Origin: Duganella aquatilis
Lineage (GTDB): Bacteria > Pseudomonadota > Gammaproteobacteria > Burkholderiales > Burkholderiaceae_D
Direction: 5' to 3'
Assembly: GCF_009674565.1 (NCBI RefSeq)
Contig: NZ_WKJL01000005.1
Coordinates: 186,001-250,000, forward strand
Length of the DNA stretch: 64,000 nt
A model generated the notes under the pieces. That model searched no databases, had not been told where the DNA came from, and worked only from the letters and a program-made list of their open reading frames with translations. Shown here piece after piece: positions 1 through 11,000 of this stretch (positions are counted from its first letter, which is position 1; each line of letters begins with the position of its first letter). The translations under genes and the position numbers were made by a program.

Positions 1-282
1 TTCGGCGACAATATGCGCGTGCTGAAGTGGATGCTGGAGCGCATCGAAGGCGAAGCCGGCGGCATCGAAAACATCTTCGGCACCACCCCGCGCTTTGGTG
101 ACCTGAAGTGGGACGGCATCCCGTTCTCGCCGGAAGAGTTCGAGACCATCACCTCGATCGACAAGGACGCCTGGCGTGAAGAACTGAAGCTGCATGAAGA
201 ACTGTTCACCAAGCTGGCCTACCGCATGCCGGAGCAACTCAAGGCGGTGAAAGCCGACCTGGAGAAGCGCCTGGCACGCTAA
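1..282 (+). CDS. pckG: Phosphoenolpyruvate carboxykinase (GTP), C-terminal end
   Basis: Open from the first base, so the 5' part lies outside the window; 93 codons remain. The opening residues FGDNMRVLKWMLERIEG match the late conserved segment of GTP-dependent PEP carboxykinase, which converts oxaloacetate and GTP to PEP in gluconeogenesis. The rest (LKWDGIPFSPEEFETITSID) fits the C-terminal lobe of that family. The active-site motifs are upstream and cannot be seen. A long hairpin followed by seven T residues comes 17 bases after the stop and probably terminates it. The call rests on recognition of a short tail. Confidence 0.85.
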   Translation, partial: FGDNMRVLKWMLERIEGEAGGIENIFGTTPRFGDLKWDGIPFSPEEFETITSIDKDAWREELKLHEELFTKLAYRMPEQLKAVKADLEKRLAR

Positions 283-299
283 GCCAAACTAAGCCAAAA

Positions 300-380
300 C
301 CGGGGTCAGTTCTGCCAATCGCACACGAGCTCAACCATTGCAAGGTTGAGCTTGTGTGCGATTGGCAGAACTGACCCCGG
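300..380. repeat. Long perfect hairpin with GGGGTCAG ends (copy A)
   Basis: Arms of 37 bp (300-336 and 344-380) pair with one G-U wobble around a 7-base loop. The outer 10 bp are CCGGGGTCAG and the inner 10 bp GAGCTCAACC; both are shared with the hairpin at 38671-38750, while the 17 bp between them differ. The T run at 381-387 makes it a plausible rho-independent terminator for pckG. It resembles REP-type elements, but no transposase gene is nearby. Confidence 0.85.
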
Positions 381-395
381 TTTTTTTGCTTGTTA

Positions 396-415
396 TTTCG
401 CACACCTGTGCTAAA
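396..415. promoter_or_regulatory. Putative TetR operator upstream of the regulator
   Basis: The sequence TTTCGCACA-CC-TGTGCTAAA is an inverted repeat of 9-bp arms with a 2-bp spacer and one mismatch. It ends 9 bases before the tetR start codon. The same element recurs, with perfect arms, at 1080-1099 just after tetR. Placement at both edges of the regulator gene suggests autoregulation plus control of the small downstream gene. Confidence 0.65.
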
Positions 416-424
416 GTTCAGTCC

Positions 425-1042
425 ATGGATACGTTGACAGCAAAAAGCGAAGCCACCTACGCCGCCATCCTGGAGGCGGCGCTGGACATGGCGGCCACCG
501 AAGGCATCGGCCGGCTGTCGCTGGGCGAGCTGGCCAAGCGCACCGGCATCAGCAAGAGCGGCGTGTTTTCGCGCGTCGGCTCGCTGGAAGCCTTGCAGGC
601 CGCCGTGCTGGACGAGTACGACCGCCAGTTTGCCGCCGAAATCTTCCTGCCCGCGCTGCAGCAGCCCAAGGGGCTGCCGCGCCTGATCGCCCAGGTCAAC
701 GCCTGGTCGCGCCGCGCCGCCGACGAGGGCTTGCGCAATTCCTGCCTGTACAGCGCCGGCGCCTTCGAATTCGACGACCAGCAGGGTCCGTTGCGCGACC
801 GCCTGCAACAGGGCGCCGTCGCCTGGCGCGCCTCGCTGCGCAAGACCATCCTGCAGGCGGTGGAGCTGGGCCAGCTGCGGCCCGACACCGATCCCGGCCA
901 GCTGGTGTATGAAATCTACGCCCTGATCGTGGGCCTGATCCACGACACCCGCTTCCTGCACGACGACCAGGCCCTGCGCCACATGCAGCGCGCCTTCAGC
1001 CGCCTGATTTCGACCTACAAGAGTTTCAACGATATGGAATAA
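425..1042 (+). CDS. TetR/AcrR family transcriptional regulator
   Basis: This is a 205-residue repressor-type protein. An N-terminal helix-turn-helix occupies about residues 10-55 (AILEAALDMAATEGIGRLSLGELAKRTGISKSGVFSRVGS spans it), followed by a TetR ligand-binding domain of the type with a conserved C-terminal aromatic/histidine stretch (LIHDTRFLHDD). The start at 425 is preferred over an in-frame ATG at 356 because the latter lies in the preceding hairpin and the HTH begins at the usual distance from 425. Palindromic sites flank the gene. The ligand is unknown; the adjacent candidate target is the 37-residue membrane microprotein. Confidence 0.85.
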   Translation: MDTLTAKSEATYAAILEAALDMAATEGIGRLSLGELAKRTGISKSGVFSRVGSLEALQAAVLDEYDRQFAAEIFLPALQQPKGLPRLIAQVNAWSRRAADEGLRNSCLYSAGAFEFDDQQGPLRDRLQQGAVAWRASLRKTILQAVELGQLRPDTDPGQLVYEIYALIVGLIHDTRFLHDDQALRHMQRAFSRLISTYKSFNDME

Positions 1043-1079
1043 CCTGGCCGCAGTCCGTCTGCGGTTTTTCGTCAATCAA

Positions 1080-1099
1080 TTTCGCACACATGTGCGAAA
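1080..1099. promoter_or_regulatory. Putative TetR operator upstream of the microprotein
   Basis: TTTCGCACA-CA-TGTGCGAAA has perfect 9-bp arms and a 2-bp spacer. It matches the site at 396-415 in 18 of 20 positions and ends 14 bases before the start codon of the small gene at 1114. It is the stronger of the two palindromes. Confidence 0.7.
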
Positions 1100-1113
1100 A
1101 AAGGAATGCAACC

Positions 1114-1227
1114 ATGGCCGCTTTGCTCCTGCTGATCCCCGTCGCGCTGTACCTGATTTGCAAAAGTCCGCTGGCGCGCGTGCTGCGCTCGCTTCCGGAC
1201 AGTAACGACGATTTCAGCCTGTTTTGA
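1114..1227 (+). CDS. 37-residue single-pass membrane microprotein
   Basis: The short gene starts at ATG 1114 behind a clear AAGGAA Shine-Dalgarno at 1101-1106. It encodes a hydrophobic N-terminal helix (about residues 2-16, AALLLLIPVALYLI) and then a short Arg/Ser-containing tail ending in DSNDDFSLF. No family is recognised. The strong ribosome binding site and the palindromic operator directly upstream argue that it is expressed and controlled by the TetR protein at 425-1042. The HAD gene starts 46 bases later and could be co-transcribed. Confidence 0.5.
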   Translation: MAALLLLIPVALYLICKSPLARVLRSLPDSNDDFSLF

Positions 1228-1272
1228 AAGACCACGGCATAATGGGATACCTCACATTGTGCCGGGAGCCAC

Positions 1273-1890
1273 TTGGACCGCAAGCTCATCATCTTTGATT
1301 TCGACGGCACGCTGGCCGATACCTTGCCGGTGTTTCTGCAGATCTTCGACGAGGCCGCCGACAAATACGGCTTCAGGCGCCTGGACCAGAGCCGCAAGCA
1401 ATCGCTGCGCGAGCTCGACGCGCGGCAGCTGATGGCGATCCACGAAGTGCCGTTGTGGAAGGTGCCGGCCATTGCCACCTTCATGCGCGCCAGCATGGGC
1501 CGCAACATTGATGGCATCCGCCTGTTCGCCGGCATGGACCAGGCGCTGCGCGCGCTGAAAGCCCGGGGCGTGGAGCTGACCATCGTCAGCTCCAACTCGC
1601 GCAGCAATGTGCTGAAGATCCTGGGACCGGAAACCGCCGCCCTGTTCAGTCACGTCGAATGCGGCGCCTCGCTGTTCGGCAAGCTGTCGAAGATCCGCAA
1701 GGTGCTGGCCGCCACCGGCGTCGCGCGCGAACATGTGATGCTGATCGGCGACGAGATCCGCGACGCCAAGGTGTCGGCCGAAGCCGGCGTCGCCTTTGGC
1801 GCCGTGGCCTGGGGCTTCAACCACGTCGACGCGCTGATCGCCGAGCAGCCGCACCGGGTGTTTCGCGAGGTCGCCGACCTGCTGGCTTAA
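1273..1890 (+). CDS. HAD superfamily hydrolase (phosphoglycolate phosphatase-like)
   Basis: A 205-residue cytosolic phosphatase of the HAD superfamily. Motif I FDFDGTLAD contains the Asp nucleophile and acid/base, motif II is the TIVSSNS region near residue 100, and motif IV GDEIRDAKVS supplies the Mg-binding acidic residues. A helical cap lies between motifs I and II. The start is TTG at 1273 behind GGGAG. Its stop overlaps by 4 bases the stop of the aldehyde dehydrogenase on the other strand. The substrate is unknown; small phosphorylated metabolites such as 2-phosphoglycolate are typical for the subfamily. Confidence 0.85.
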   Translation: MDRKLIIFDFDGTLADTLPVFLQIFDEAADKYGFRRLDQSRKQSLRELDARQLMAIHEVPLWKVPAIATFMRASMGRNIDGIRLFAGMDQALRALKARGVELTIVSSNSRSNVLKILGPETAALFSHVECGASLFGKLSKIRKVLAATGVAREHVMLIGDEIRDAKVSAEAGVAFGAVAWGFNHVDALIAEQPHRVFREVADLLA

Positions 1891-3320
1891 CGGTATTGCG
1901 CCGCTTCGCCGAGGATGGCTTTCGGCTCCAGGTAGGCTTCCAGCCCGTAGGGACCGAACTCGCGGCCGATGCCGGATTGCTTGAAGCCGCCGAACGGCGC
2001 GATCAGGTCGTCGTGGATGCCGTTGATGTGCACCCGGCCGGCCACCAGCCGGTCCGCCACGCGGTTGGCGCGCGCCAGGTCGGTGGAGCTGACATAGGCT
2101 TGCAGGCCGTACGGCGTGTCGTTGGCGATGGCGATCGCCTCCTCTTCGGTTTCATAGCTCATGATCGACAGCACCGGACCGAAGATTTCGTCTTTGGCGA
2201 TGGTCATCGACGGCGTCACCCCGGCAAACACGGTCGGCTTGACGAAGTAGCCCGCCTCCAGCCCGGTCGGTTTGCCCAGGCCGCCCGTGACCAGCTCCGC
2301 GCCCTCCTCGATGCCGACCGCGATGTAGTGCTGCACGCGCTCGAACTGCTTCTGCGTGACGATCGGTCCCAGCGCCACCGCCGCGTCATGCGGATCGCCG
2401 ACCACAATCGCCTCCGCCGCCATTTTGGCCAGCAGCTTGACTTCCTCCAGACGATGCGCCGGCACCAGCAGGCGCGAACCGGCGATGCAGGCCTGGCCGT
2501 TGTTCATATAGCAGGCCGCCACCGCGTTCGGAATCGCCTTGGCGAAATCGGCGTCGTCCAGGATTACGTTGGCGCTCTTGCCGCCCAATTCCAGCGTCAC
2601 GCGCTTCATGGTGTCGACGCCGAGGCGGGCGATCTGCTTGCCGACCGGCGTCGAGCCGGTGAAGGAGATCTTGTTGATATCCGGGTGTACGCTAAGCTCC
2701 GCGCCAACCACGTCGCCACGGCCGTTGACCACATTGACCACGCCCGGCGGCAGCTCGGCCGCATGTATCGCTTCGAGCAGCACCTGGTTCTGGCGCGCGC
2801 TCAATTCGCTCGGCTTGACCACCACCGTGCAGCCGGCCGCAATCGCCGTCGCCACTTTATTCGCGATGAACCACGCACTGGAATTCCACGGCGTGATGAT
2901 GCCGACCACGCCCACCGGCTCCAGCACCACCTTGGACTTGTTCACGGTCTTCACGAATGCGTGATCGTCCATCACCTTTTTCACGTCCAAAAACATATTG
3001 GCGGTGTAGCGGGAGCGGCCCACGCTGCTGTTGCGCGGGCCGCCGTATTCTTCGATCAGCGCGTCGGCGGCGTCGTCGGCGCGCGCCAGTACCGCGTCGT
3101 GCAGGCGTTGCAGCATGGCGCCGCGCTGCGCCTTGGTGGTGCGCGAGAAGGCCGGGAAGGCTGCCCTGGCGGCGGCGATGGCGCGGCGCGTGTCTTCGAC
3201 GTCGCCCAGGCGCACCTGGCCGTCCAGTTGACCGGTGGTGGGGTTGACCAGGTCGAACAGCTCGGTGCCGTGCGGCGTGACGAACTGGCCGTTGATGTAG
3301 ATGTGATCGATGGTGTGCAT
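1887..3320 (-). CDS. NAD(P)-dependent aldehyde dehydrogenase
   Basis: The 477-residue protein oxidises an aldehyde to a carboxylate. Family landmarks are all present: the cofactor-binding PWNSS and VVVKPSE segments, FTGSTPVGK, the general-base motif LELGGKSAN, the catalytic cysteine in NNGQACIAGSR, and EIFGPVLSI near the C-terminus. The start at 3320 is chosen because AAGGAG sits 5 bases upstream; a longer in-frame version begins at 3350 without a good site. It is monocistronic and convergent with the HAD gene. The specific aldehyde cannot be told from sequence. Confidence 0.92.
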   Translation of the reverse strand: MHTIDHIYINGQFVTPHGTELFDLVNPTTGQLDGQVRLGDVEDTRRAIAAARAAFPAFSRTTKAQRGAMLQRLHDAVLARADDAADALIEEYGGPRNSSVGRSRYTANMFLDVKKVMDDHAFVKTVNKSKVVLEPVGVVGIITPWNSSAWFIANKVATAIAAGCTVVVKPSELSARQNQVLLEAIHAAELPPGVVNVVNGRGDVVGAELSVHPDINKISFTGSTPVGKQIARLGVDTMKRVTLELGGKSANVILDDADFAKAIPNAVAACYMNNGQACIAGSRLLVPAHRLEEVKLLAKMAAEAIVVGDPHDAAVALGPIVTQKQFERVQHYIAVGIEEGAELVTGGLGKPTGLEAGYFVKPTVFAGVTPSMTIAKDEIFGPVLSIMSYETEEEAIAIANDTPYGLQAYVSSTDLARANRVADRLVAGRVHINGIHDDLIAPFGGFKQSGIGREFGPYGLEAYLEPKAILGEAAQYR

Positions 3321-3513
3321 GACAGCTCCTTGGGTAGGTGATGCAGTCATTCTAGGAATCGGCGCGCCGGCGCGTCAGTGGGGTTTCTGCCGCATGGTTG
3401 CCTGATTCTGCATTCCAGGCCCGGGTTTTGGCATTTCGTCACAATTGCCGCGCGCCTTGTCCCGCCGCCGTCTACAGTGCAAGCTCGACATCCCCTTTTC
3501 AAGATAGGCCGAC

Positions 3514-5298
3514 ATGACCACGATTCCCCGTATCGGCGCCGCCAGCGCCTTGTTGTTCTCCCTGATCCTGGGCGCTGCCCATGCCGACACCGGCGCACCC
3601 GACCTGGAAGCGCGGCGCGCGGCGCTGAATAACCTGATCAAGGAGCAGTGGCAGTACACCATGCGCACCAGCCCGGAGTGGGCCTCGATGATCGGCGACA
3701 AACGCTATAACGACAAATGGTCGGACTTCTCGCAGGCCGGCATCGACGCCGACATCCGCGCCAGCGCCGATTTCCTCAAGCGCTTCGAAGCCGTGGACAC
3801 CACCGGCTTCCCGCTGCAGGAACAGCTGAACCGCGAACTGATGGTGCGCCAGCTGCGCCAGAACGTCGATGGCGCGCGCTTCAAGGACTGGGAAATGCCG
3901 CTGGCGCAGAATTCCGGCGTGCATATCGATACGCCGATGATCATCTCGGCCCTGTCGTTCGACACGGTCAAGGATTACGAGGACTACATCAAGCGCCTGC
4001 ATGCGCTGCCCAAGCTGTTCGAGCAGACCCGCGTGCAGATGGAGAAAGGCGTGCACGATCACCTGATGCCGCCGCAGTTCCTGATTCCTAAAATCGTCAA
4101 GCAGTGCGAAGACGTGGCGGCCATGAAGCCGGCCGATTCGCCGTACGCCGAGCCGCTGAAGAAATTCCCGAAAGAGTTCTCGGCCGCCGACAAGGCGCGT
4201 CTGAGCAAGGAGATCCTGGCGGCGGTGAAGAACGACGTCACGCCGGCCTACAAAAATCTGGCCATCTACACCAAGACCCGATATCTGCCGAACGGCCGCA
4301 AGGATGTAGGCATGTGGTCGCTGCCGGATGGCGCGGCGCGCTACGCCTTCAAGGCCCAGTCGTCCACCACCACCGAGATGACGCCGGAGCAGATCCACCA
4401 ACTGGGCCTGTCCGAAGTGGCGCGCATCGAAGCGCAGATGCTGGCGACCGCGCAGAAGCTGGGCTATAGCGACCTGAAATCCTTCAACAAGGCGGTGGCC
4501 GACAATCCGGCGCTGCATCCCAAGTCGCGCCAGGAGATCATCGACCTGTATCAGAAATACACGGACCAGATGTATACCCAGCTGCCCAACCTGTTCACCG
4601 TGCTGCCGAAGGGGAAAGTGGAAATCAAGCCGGTGGAGGAATTCCGCGAGAAGGGCGCGTCCGCCGCGGCCTACATGCCGGGTTCCCAGGACGGCAAGCG
4701 TCCCGGCCGCGTAATGGTCAACACCGGCGATTTCGCGCACCGCTCCACCATCGACATCGAAACCACCGCGCTGCATGAGGGCGTGCCCGGTCACCACATG
4801 CAGCTGACCATCGCGCAGGAGATCCAGGGATTGCCGGACTTCCGCCAGCAGGGCAACTACACCGCCTACGCCGAAGGCTGGGCGCTGTACTCGGAACGCC
4901 TGGGCGAGGAGCTGGGCTTCTACAAAGACCCTTACAGCTACTACGGCCATTTGCAGGACGAGATGCTGCGTGCGATCCGCCTGGTGGTGGACACGGGCCT
5001 GCACTACAAGAAGTGGAACCGCGAACAGGTGGTGGACTTCTTCCACGACCACTCGGGCATCGAGGAAGTGGAAGTGCAGAGCGAGACCGACCGCTACATC
5101 GTGTGGCCGGGCCAGGCGCTGGGCTACAAGATCGGCCAGCTGAAGATTCTTGAGCTGCGCGACTACGCCCGCAAGGAACTGGGCGAGCGCTTCGACCTGC
5201 GCGCCTTCCACGACCAGGTGCTGGGCGCCGGCGCGCTGCCGATGGATGTGCTGGAGACCCACATCAAAGACTGGGTGGCCAGCCAGAAGAAGGCGTGA
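3514..5298 (+). CDS. Exported DUF885 family protein, probable metallopeptidase
   Basis: This 594-residue protein begins with a Sec-type signal peptide (hydrophobic ASALLFSLILGAAHA, cleavage near residue 25). The DUF885 fold follows. Residues TTALHEGVPGHHMQ contain an HExxxxHH-like metal-binding arrangement typical of this family, and the later segment YAEGWALYSE supplies a conserved Glu. The family is widespread in proteobacteria and thought to act as zinc-dependent peptidases; the substrate is unknown. A DUF1028 gene starts 4 bases after its stop, so the two are probably one operon. Confidence 0.85.
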   Translation: MTTIPRIGAASALLFSLILGAAHADTGAPDLEARRAALNNLIKEQWQYTMRTSPEWASMIGDKRYNDKWSDFSQAGIDADIRASADFLKRFEAVDTTGFPLQEQLNRELMVRQLRQNVDGARFKDWEMPLAQNSGVHIDTPMIISALSFDTVKDYEDYIKRLHALPKLFEQTRVQMEKGVHDHLMPPQFLIPKIVKQCEDVAAMKPADSPYAEPLKKFPKEFSAADKARLSKEILAAVKNDVTPAYKNLAIYTKTRYLPNGRKDVGMWSLPDGAARYAFKAQSSTTTEMTPEQIHQLGLSEVARIEAQMLATAQKLGYSDLKSFNKAVADNPALHPKSRQEIIDLYQKYTDQMYTQLPNLFTVLPKGKVEIKPVEEFREKGASAAAYMPGSQDGKRPGRVMVNTGDFAHRSTIDIETTALHEGVPGHHMQLTIAQEIQGLPDFRQQGNYTAYAEGWALYSERLGEELGFYKDPYSYYGHLQDEMLRAIRLVVDTGLHYKKWNREQVVDFFHDHSGIEEVEVQSETDRYIVWPGQALGYKIGQLKILELRDYARKELGERFDLRAFHDQVLGAGALPMDVLETHIKDWVASQKKA

Positions 5299-5302
5299 CG
5301 TC

Positions 5303-6256
5303 ATGCTGTCGCCGCATGCCGCCGCCTTTGCCGCCGTGATGATGCTGAGCGCAGGGCCGTCGCAGGCCACGTTTTCCATCGTGGCCTGCGACCGGGACGG
5401 CAATTGCGGCGTCGCGGTCGCCACCAACAACCTGGCGGTCGGCGCCAGCGTGCCCTATGCGCAGGCGCGCGTGGGCGCGCTGGTGTCGCAGTTCGAAACC
5501 AATCCATCATACGGACCGGCGGGGCTGGCGCTGCTGGCCTCCGGCGCCGCGCCCCAAGCCGCGCTGAACACGCTGCTGGGCGCCGACGGTGATTTCGACG
5601 GTCAGACCATCGCTGCGCGGCAGGTCGGCATCGTTGCCGCCGACGGCCGCGCCGCCGCGTTCACCGGCGCCGAAGCGCAAGCCTCTGCATGGGCGGGCGC
5701 GGTGAGCGGCGACGGCTATTCGGTTCAGGGCAACGGTCTGGCAGGTGAGCAGGTGCTGACCGACATGCGGCACACGTTTGCATCGACCTCCGGCACGCTG
5801 GGCGAACGCCTGATGGCCGCGCTGGAAGCCGGCGAGAGCGCCGGCGGACAAAGGACCGGCAGGCTGTCCGCCGCGCTGCTGGTGCGCACCGTGGACGGCG
5901 ACTGGCAGGACATCGACCTGCGCGTCGACGCGGCGGCGGAACCGGTGAAGGATTTGCGCCGCCTGATGGAGCGGCACTATGCGCTGCAATCCATGCTGCG
6001 CGCGGAACGGCAACTGCGCAAGGGACTGAAAGCGGAGGCGCGCATGTCGCTGTCCGAGGCGCTGCGCAGAAGCCAGGGGTGGGACCGCATCTGGCGCCGC
6101 GCCGCGCGGCTGGCGATAGCCATGGACGACCAGGCGGGCGCGCTGGATTATCTCGGCGTGCTGCTGTCGCTGAATCCGGCGTGGGCGCACATCGAAATGC
6201 AGGACAGCCTGTACGCGCCGTTGCGCGACCATCCCCTATTCATGGCGTGGCGCTAG
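5303..6256 (+). CDS. DUF1028 family protein with signal peptide
   Basis: The 317-residue protein has an N-terminal signal peptide ending near SQA (residue 22), after which TFSIVACDRDGNCGVAVATN marks the start of the DUF1028 domain, an Ntn-hydrolase-like fold. The family segment VPYAQARVGALVSQFETNPSYGPAG follows. Residues about 230-317 form an extra helical, TPR-like tail. ATG 5303 is taken because it follows the upstream stop by 4 bases and gives the expected signal peptide. It is probably co-expressed with the DUF885 peptidase. The 3' end overlaps by 21 bases the convergent gene at 6236. Confidence 0.8.
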   Translation: MLSPHAAAFAAVMMLSAGPSQATFSIVACDRDGNCGVAVATNNLAVGASVPYAQARVGALVSQFETNPSYGPAGLALLASGAAPQAALNTLLGADGDFDGQTIAARQVGIVAADGRAAAFTGAEAQASAWAGAVSGDGYSVQGNGLAGEQVLTDMRHTFASTSGTLGERLMAALEAGESAGGQRTGRLSAALLVRTVDGDWQDIDLRVDAAAEPVKDLRRLMERHYALQSMLRAERQLRKGLKAEARMSLSEALRRSQGWDRIWRRAARLAIAMDDQAGALDYLGVLLSLNPAWAHIEMQDSLYAPLRDHPLFMAWR

Positions 6257-7126
6257 CAGCGGCGGCAGACGGCGCAGATCGATCCTGCTCACCCACCATG
6301 CGCGGTTCTGGAAGGTGAAGTCCAGCGCGCTGACGGAAACCACCTTGCCGTCGCTGGCCTGCACGTCGCCCGGCTTCGGCAGGATGCTGGTATCCGGCTT
6401 GCTGTCGGCCAGCGCGTCCAGCGCCTGCAACAGGCGCGGATCGTCGCGCTTCATGGCGGCGCAGGCGCCGTACTGGTCGCACACCTTTACCGGGAAGGCG
6501 ATGAAGCGCACCGCGCGGTCCAGCATTTCTTCATTGCCCAGATAGTTGAATACCCAGCCGGCCGTATCGCCCAGGTCGCGCGCGCGCGACAGGATGGCGT
6601 CGTTCTCCTGCTGGATCTCCTGGCGCATCGAGCGGCCATCGGAGAACAGCATGTCGTCCACGCGCCAGCCATCGTCCTCCTCCACCAGCACGTAGCGGAT
6701 CTGGCGGTCGTAGGCCGTGCCCATGTCGGGATAGACGTTGAAGCTGGCCTCCACGATGTTTTCGCCGACGCGGCTGACCTTGAAGCTGGAGCGGTCGAAG
6801 TCCAGCGTCGGCGAGGCTTCCTGCGTTTGCAGGAACACGTCCACGTCGGCGCCGTAGCCGCAGACATCGTCGCCGCGCGACAGGCTGTAACACAGCTGGC
6901 TGTTGGCGTCGACCAGCGTTTCCAGTTGCTTGGAGTAGAACGTCCCCGGCGGCAGCTGGCTGGCCAGGCGGCTGTCCGGTCGTGCCAGATGGTCGCGGTA
7001 GAAATCCGTGATCAGGTCGAGCTGCTGCTGCTTTTCCGACCAGGCCTTGTCGGCCAGCAGACCGGCGATGGCAAGCACCAGCAATACCGCGCCAAATGGC
7101 AGCAAACGTTTCTTGTTGATCTTCAT
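6236..7126 (-). CDS. Membrane-anchored protein of unknown function (DUF3828/NTF2-like)
   Basis: Residues 1-28 carry a basic start and a single transmembrane helix (LLPFGAVLLVLAIAGLLA); the remaining 268 residues would be periplasmic. The segment beginning DLITDFYRDHLARPDSRLAS and the strand-rich part IRYVLVEEDDGWRVDDMLF resemble the DUF3828/NTF2-like layout, a weak family guess. Four cysteines may form disulfides. The start codon overlaps the stop of the araC-type gene in an ATGA junction, so the two are translationally coupled. It may be what that regulator controls or a partner in sensing. No function can be assigned. Confidence 0.7.
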   Translation of the reverse strand: MKINKKRLLPFGAVLLVLAIAGLLADKAWSEKQQQLDLITDFYRDHLARPDSRLASQLPPGTFYSKQLETLVDANSQLCYSLSRGDDVCGYGADVDVFLQTQEASPTLDFDRSSFKVSRVGENIVEASFNVYPDMGTAYDRQIRYVLVEEDDGWRVDDMLFSDGRSMRQEIQQENDAILSRARDLGDTAGWVFNYLGNEEMLDRAVRFIAFPVKVCDQYGACAAMKRDDPRLLQALDALADSKPDTSILPKPGDVQASDGKVVSVSALDFTFQNRAWWVSRIDLRRLPPLLAPRHE

Positions 7127-8025
7127 GGTGCGGCTCGTAGTTTTTTGATGTCCTGCATCGGCGGCGCGCCGAACAGGCGGCGGTATTCGCGGCTGAATTG
7201 CGAGGCGCTTTCGTAGCCGACCTTGTAGGCGGCGGTGGTGGCGTCGACATCGCCGTTCAGCAGCAGCGTGCGCGCCTGCTGCAGGCGCAGCTGCTTCTGG
7301 TACTGCATCGGTCCCATGGTGGTCACGGCCTTGAAGCGGTGGTGCAGGCTGGAGACGCTCATATTGGTGGCCTGCGCCAGCTCTTCCACCTTGATCGACT
7401 GGTCGTAATGGTCCTTGAGCCAGGCGATGGCCTTGCTGATGCCGCGGTCCTGCTGGTCCAGCACCACGTTCTGGTACAACTGGCGGCCGTAGGCGCCGGT
7501 CAGCAGCCGGTAGATGATTTCGCGCTTCAGGCCCACGGCCAGGAAGGCTGCTTCGGCCGCCGGCGCCTGCAGCAGGCGCACCAGCTGGTACAAGGACTCC
7601 TGCAAGGCGTCGTCGCTCTTGCCGACGAAGGCGCCGCGCACCGGCTGTTCGGAATCGATGGCGATCTTCGCTTCCAGCACGATGGCGGCGATTTCCTGCG
7701 GATCGAGTTCGATGTTCAGCAGCAGGTAGGGCTTGTCGGCCGTGGCGCTGACGATGTGGCCGGAGGCCGGCATGTCGATCGACACCACCAGGTATTCGCC
7801 GGGGCCGTAGTCGAGCACTTCTTCGGCGAGATGCACGCGCTTGTGACCCTGCAGGATCACGCAGCACGACGGTTTGAGCACGCCGCGTGTCACCGGCGTG
7901 GGATGGGAGGAGCGCAGCAGCGACAGGAACGGGATGGCCGTCGCCACCCGCCGCTCGTCCGGCGCATGCTGCCGGACGATGTCGATCATGTGATCGAGGC
8001 GGGTGGGGCTGAGATCCCGCTTCAT
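7123..8025 (-). CDS. AraC family transcriptional regulator
   Basis: The 300-residue regulator has an N-terminal AraC_N-type sensor domain (about residues 20-180, with LKPSCCVILQGHKRVHLAEE) and a C-terminal double helix-turn-helix (about 205-295) with NMSVSSLHHRFKAVT and the second-helix signature VGYESASQFSREYRRLFG. It starts 2 bases after the uvrA stop, on the same strand, and its stop overlaps the next start by 4 bases, so uvrA, this gene and the anchored protein may form one transcript. A close relative in architecture lies at 29102. Confidence 0.88.
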   Translation of the reverse strand: MKRDLSPTRLDHMIDIVRQHAPDERRVATAIPFLSLLRSSHPTPVTRGVLKPSCCVILQGHKRVHLAEEVLDYGPGEYLVVSIDMPASGHIVSATADKPYLLLNIELDPQEIAAIVLEAKIAIDSEQPVRGAFVGKSDDALQESLYQLVRLLQAPAAEAAFLAVGLKREIIYRLLTGAYGRQLYQNVVLDQQDRGISKAIAWLKDHYDQSIKVEELAQATNMSVSSLHHRFKAVTTMGPMQYQKQLRLQQARTLLLNGDVDATTAAYKVGYESASQFSREYRRLFGAPPMQDIKKLRAAP

Positions 8026-8027
8026 GA

Positions 8028-10874
<2,847 letters not shown>

Positions 10875-11000
10875 GGGATTTTGGGCCTTTAGAGTCAACC
10901 CGTCACTATAGCCGGGTTTGATTACTTGCGCCGGGGGCACGCAGGTTTGTGCGTGCGGAGGCTAACACTGTACATAATACCAGTATTTTCTTGCGCTTGT

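Noticed and set aside
3499..5430. A 643-codon open frame on the minus strand
   Set aside because: Antisense shadow of the DUF885 gene; no family features and no ribosome binding site.
6236..7867. A single 543-codon minus-strand frame that would extend the anchored protein upstream
   Set aside because: The upstream part lies in another frame within the araC-type gene and reads as low-complexity Arg/Ala. The ATGA junction at 7126 gives the natural start.
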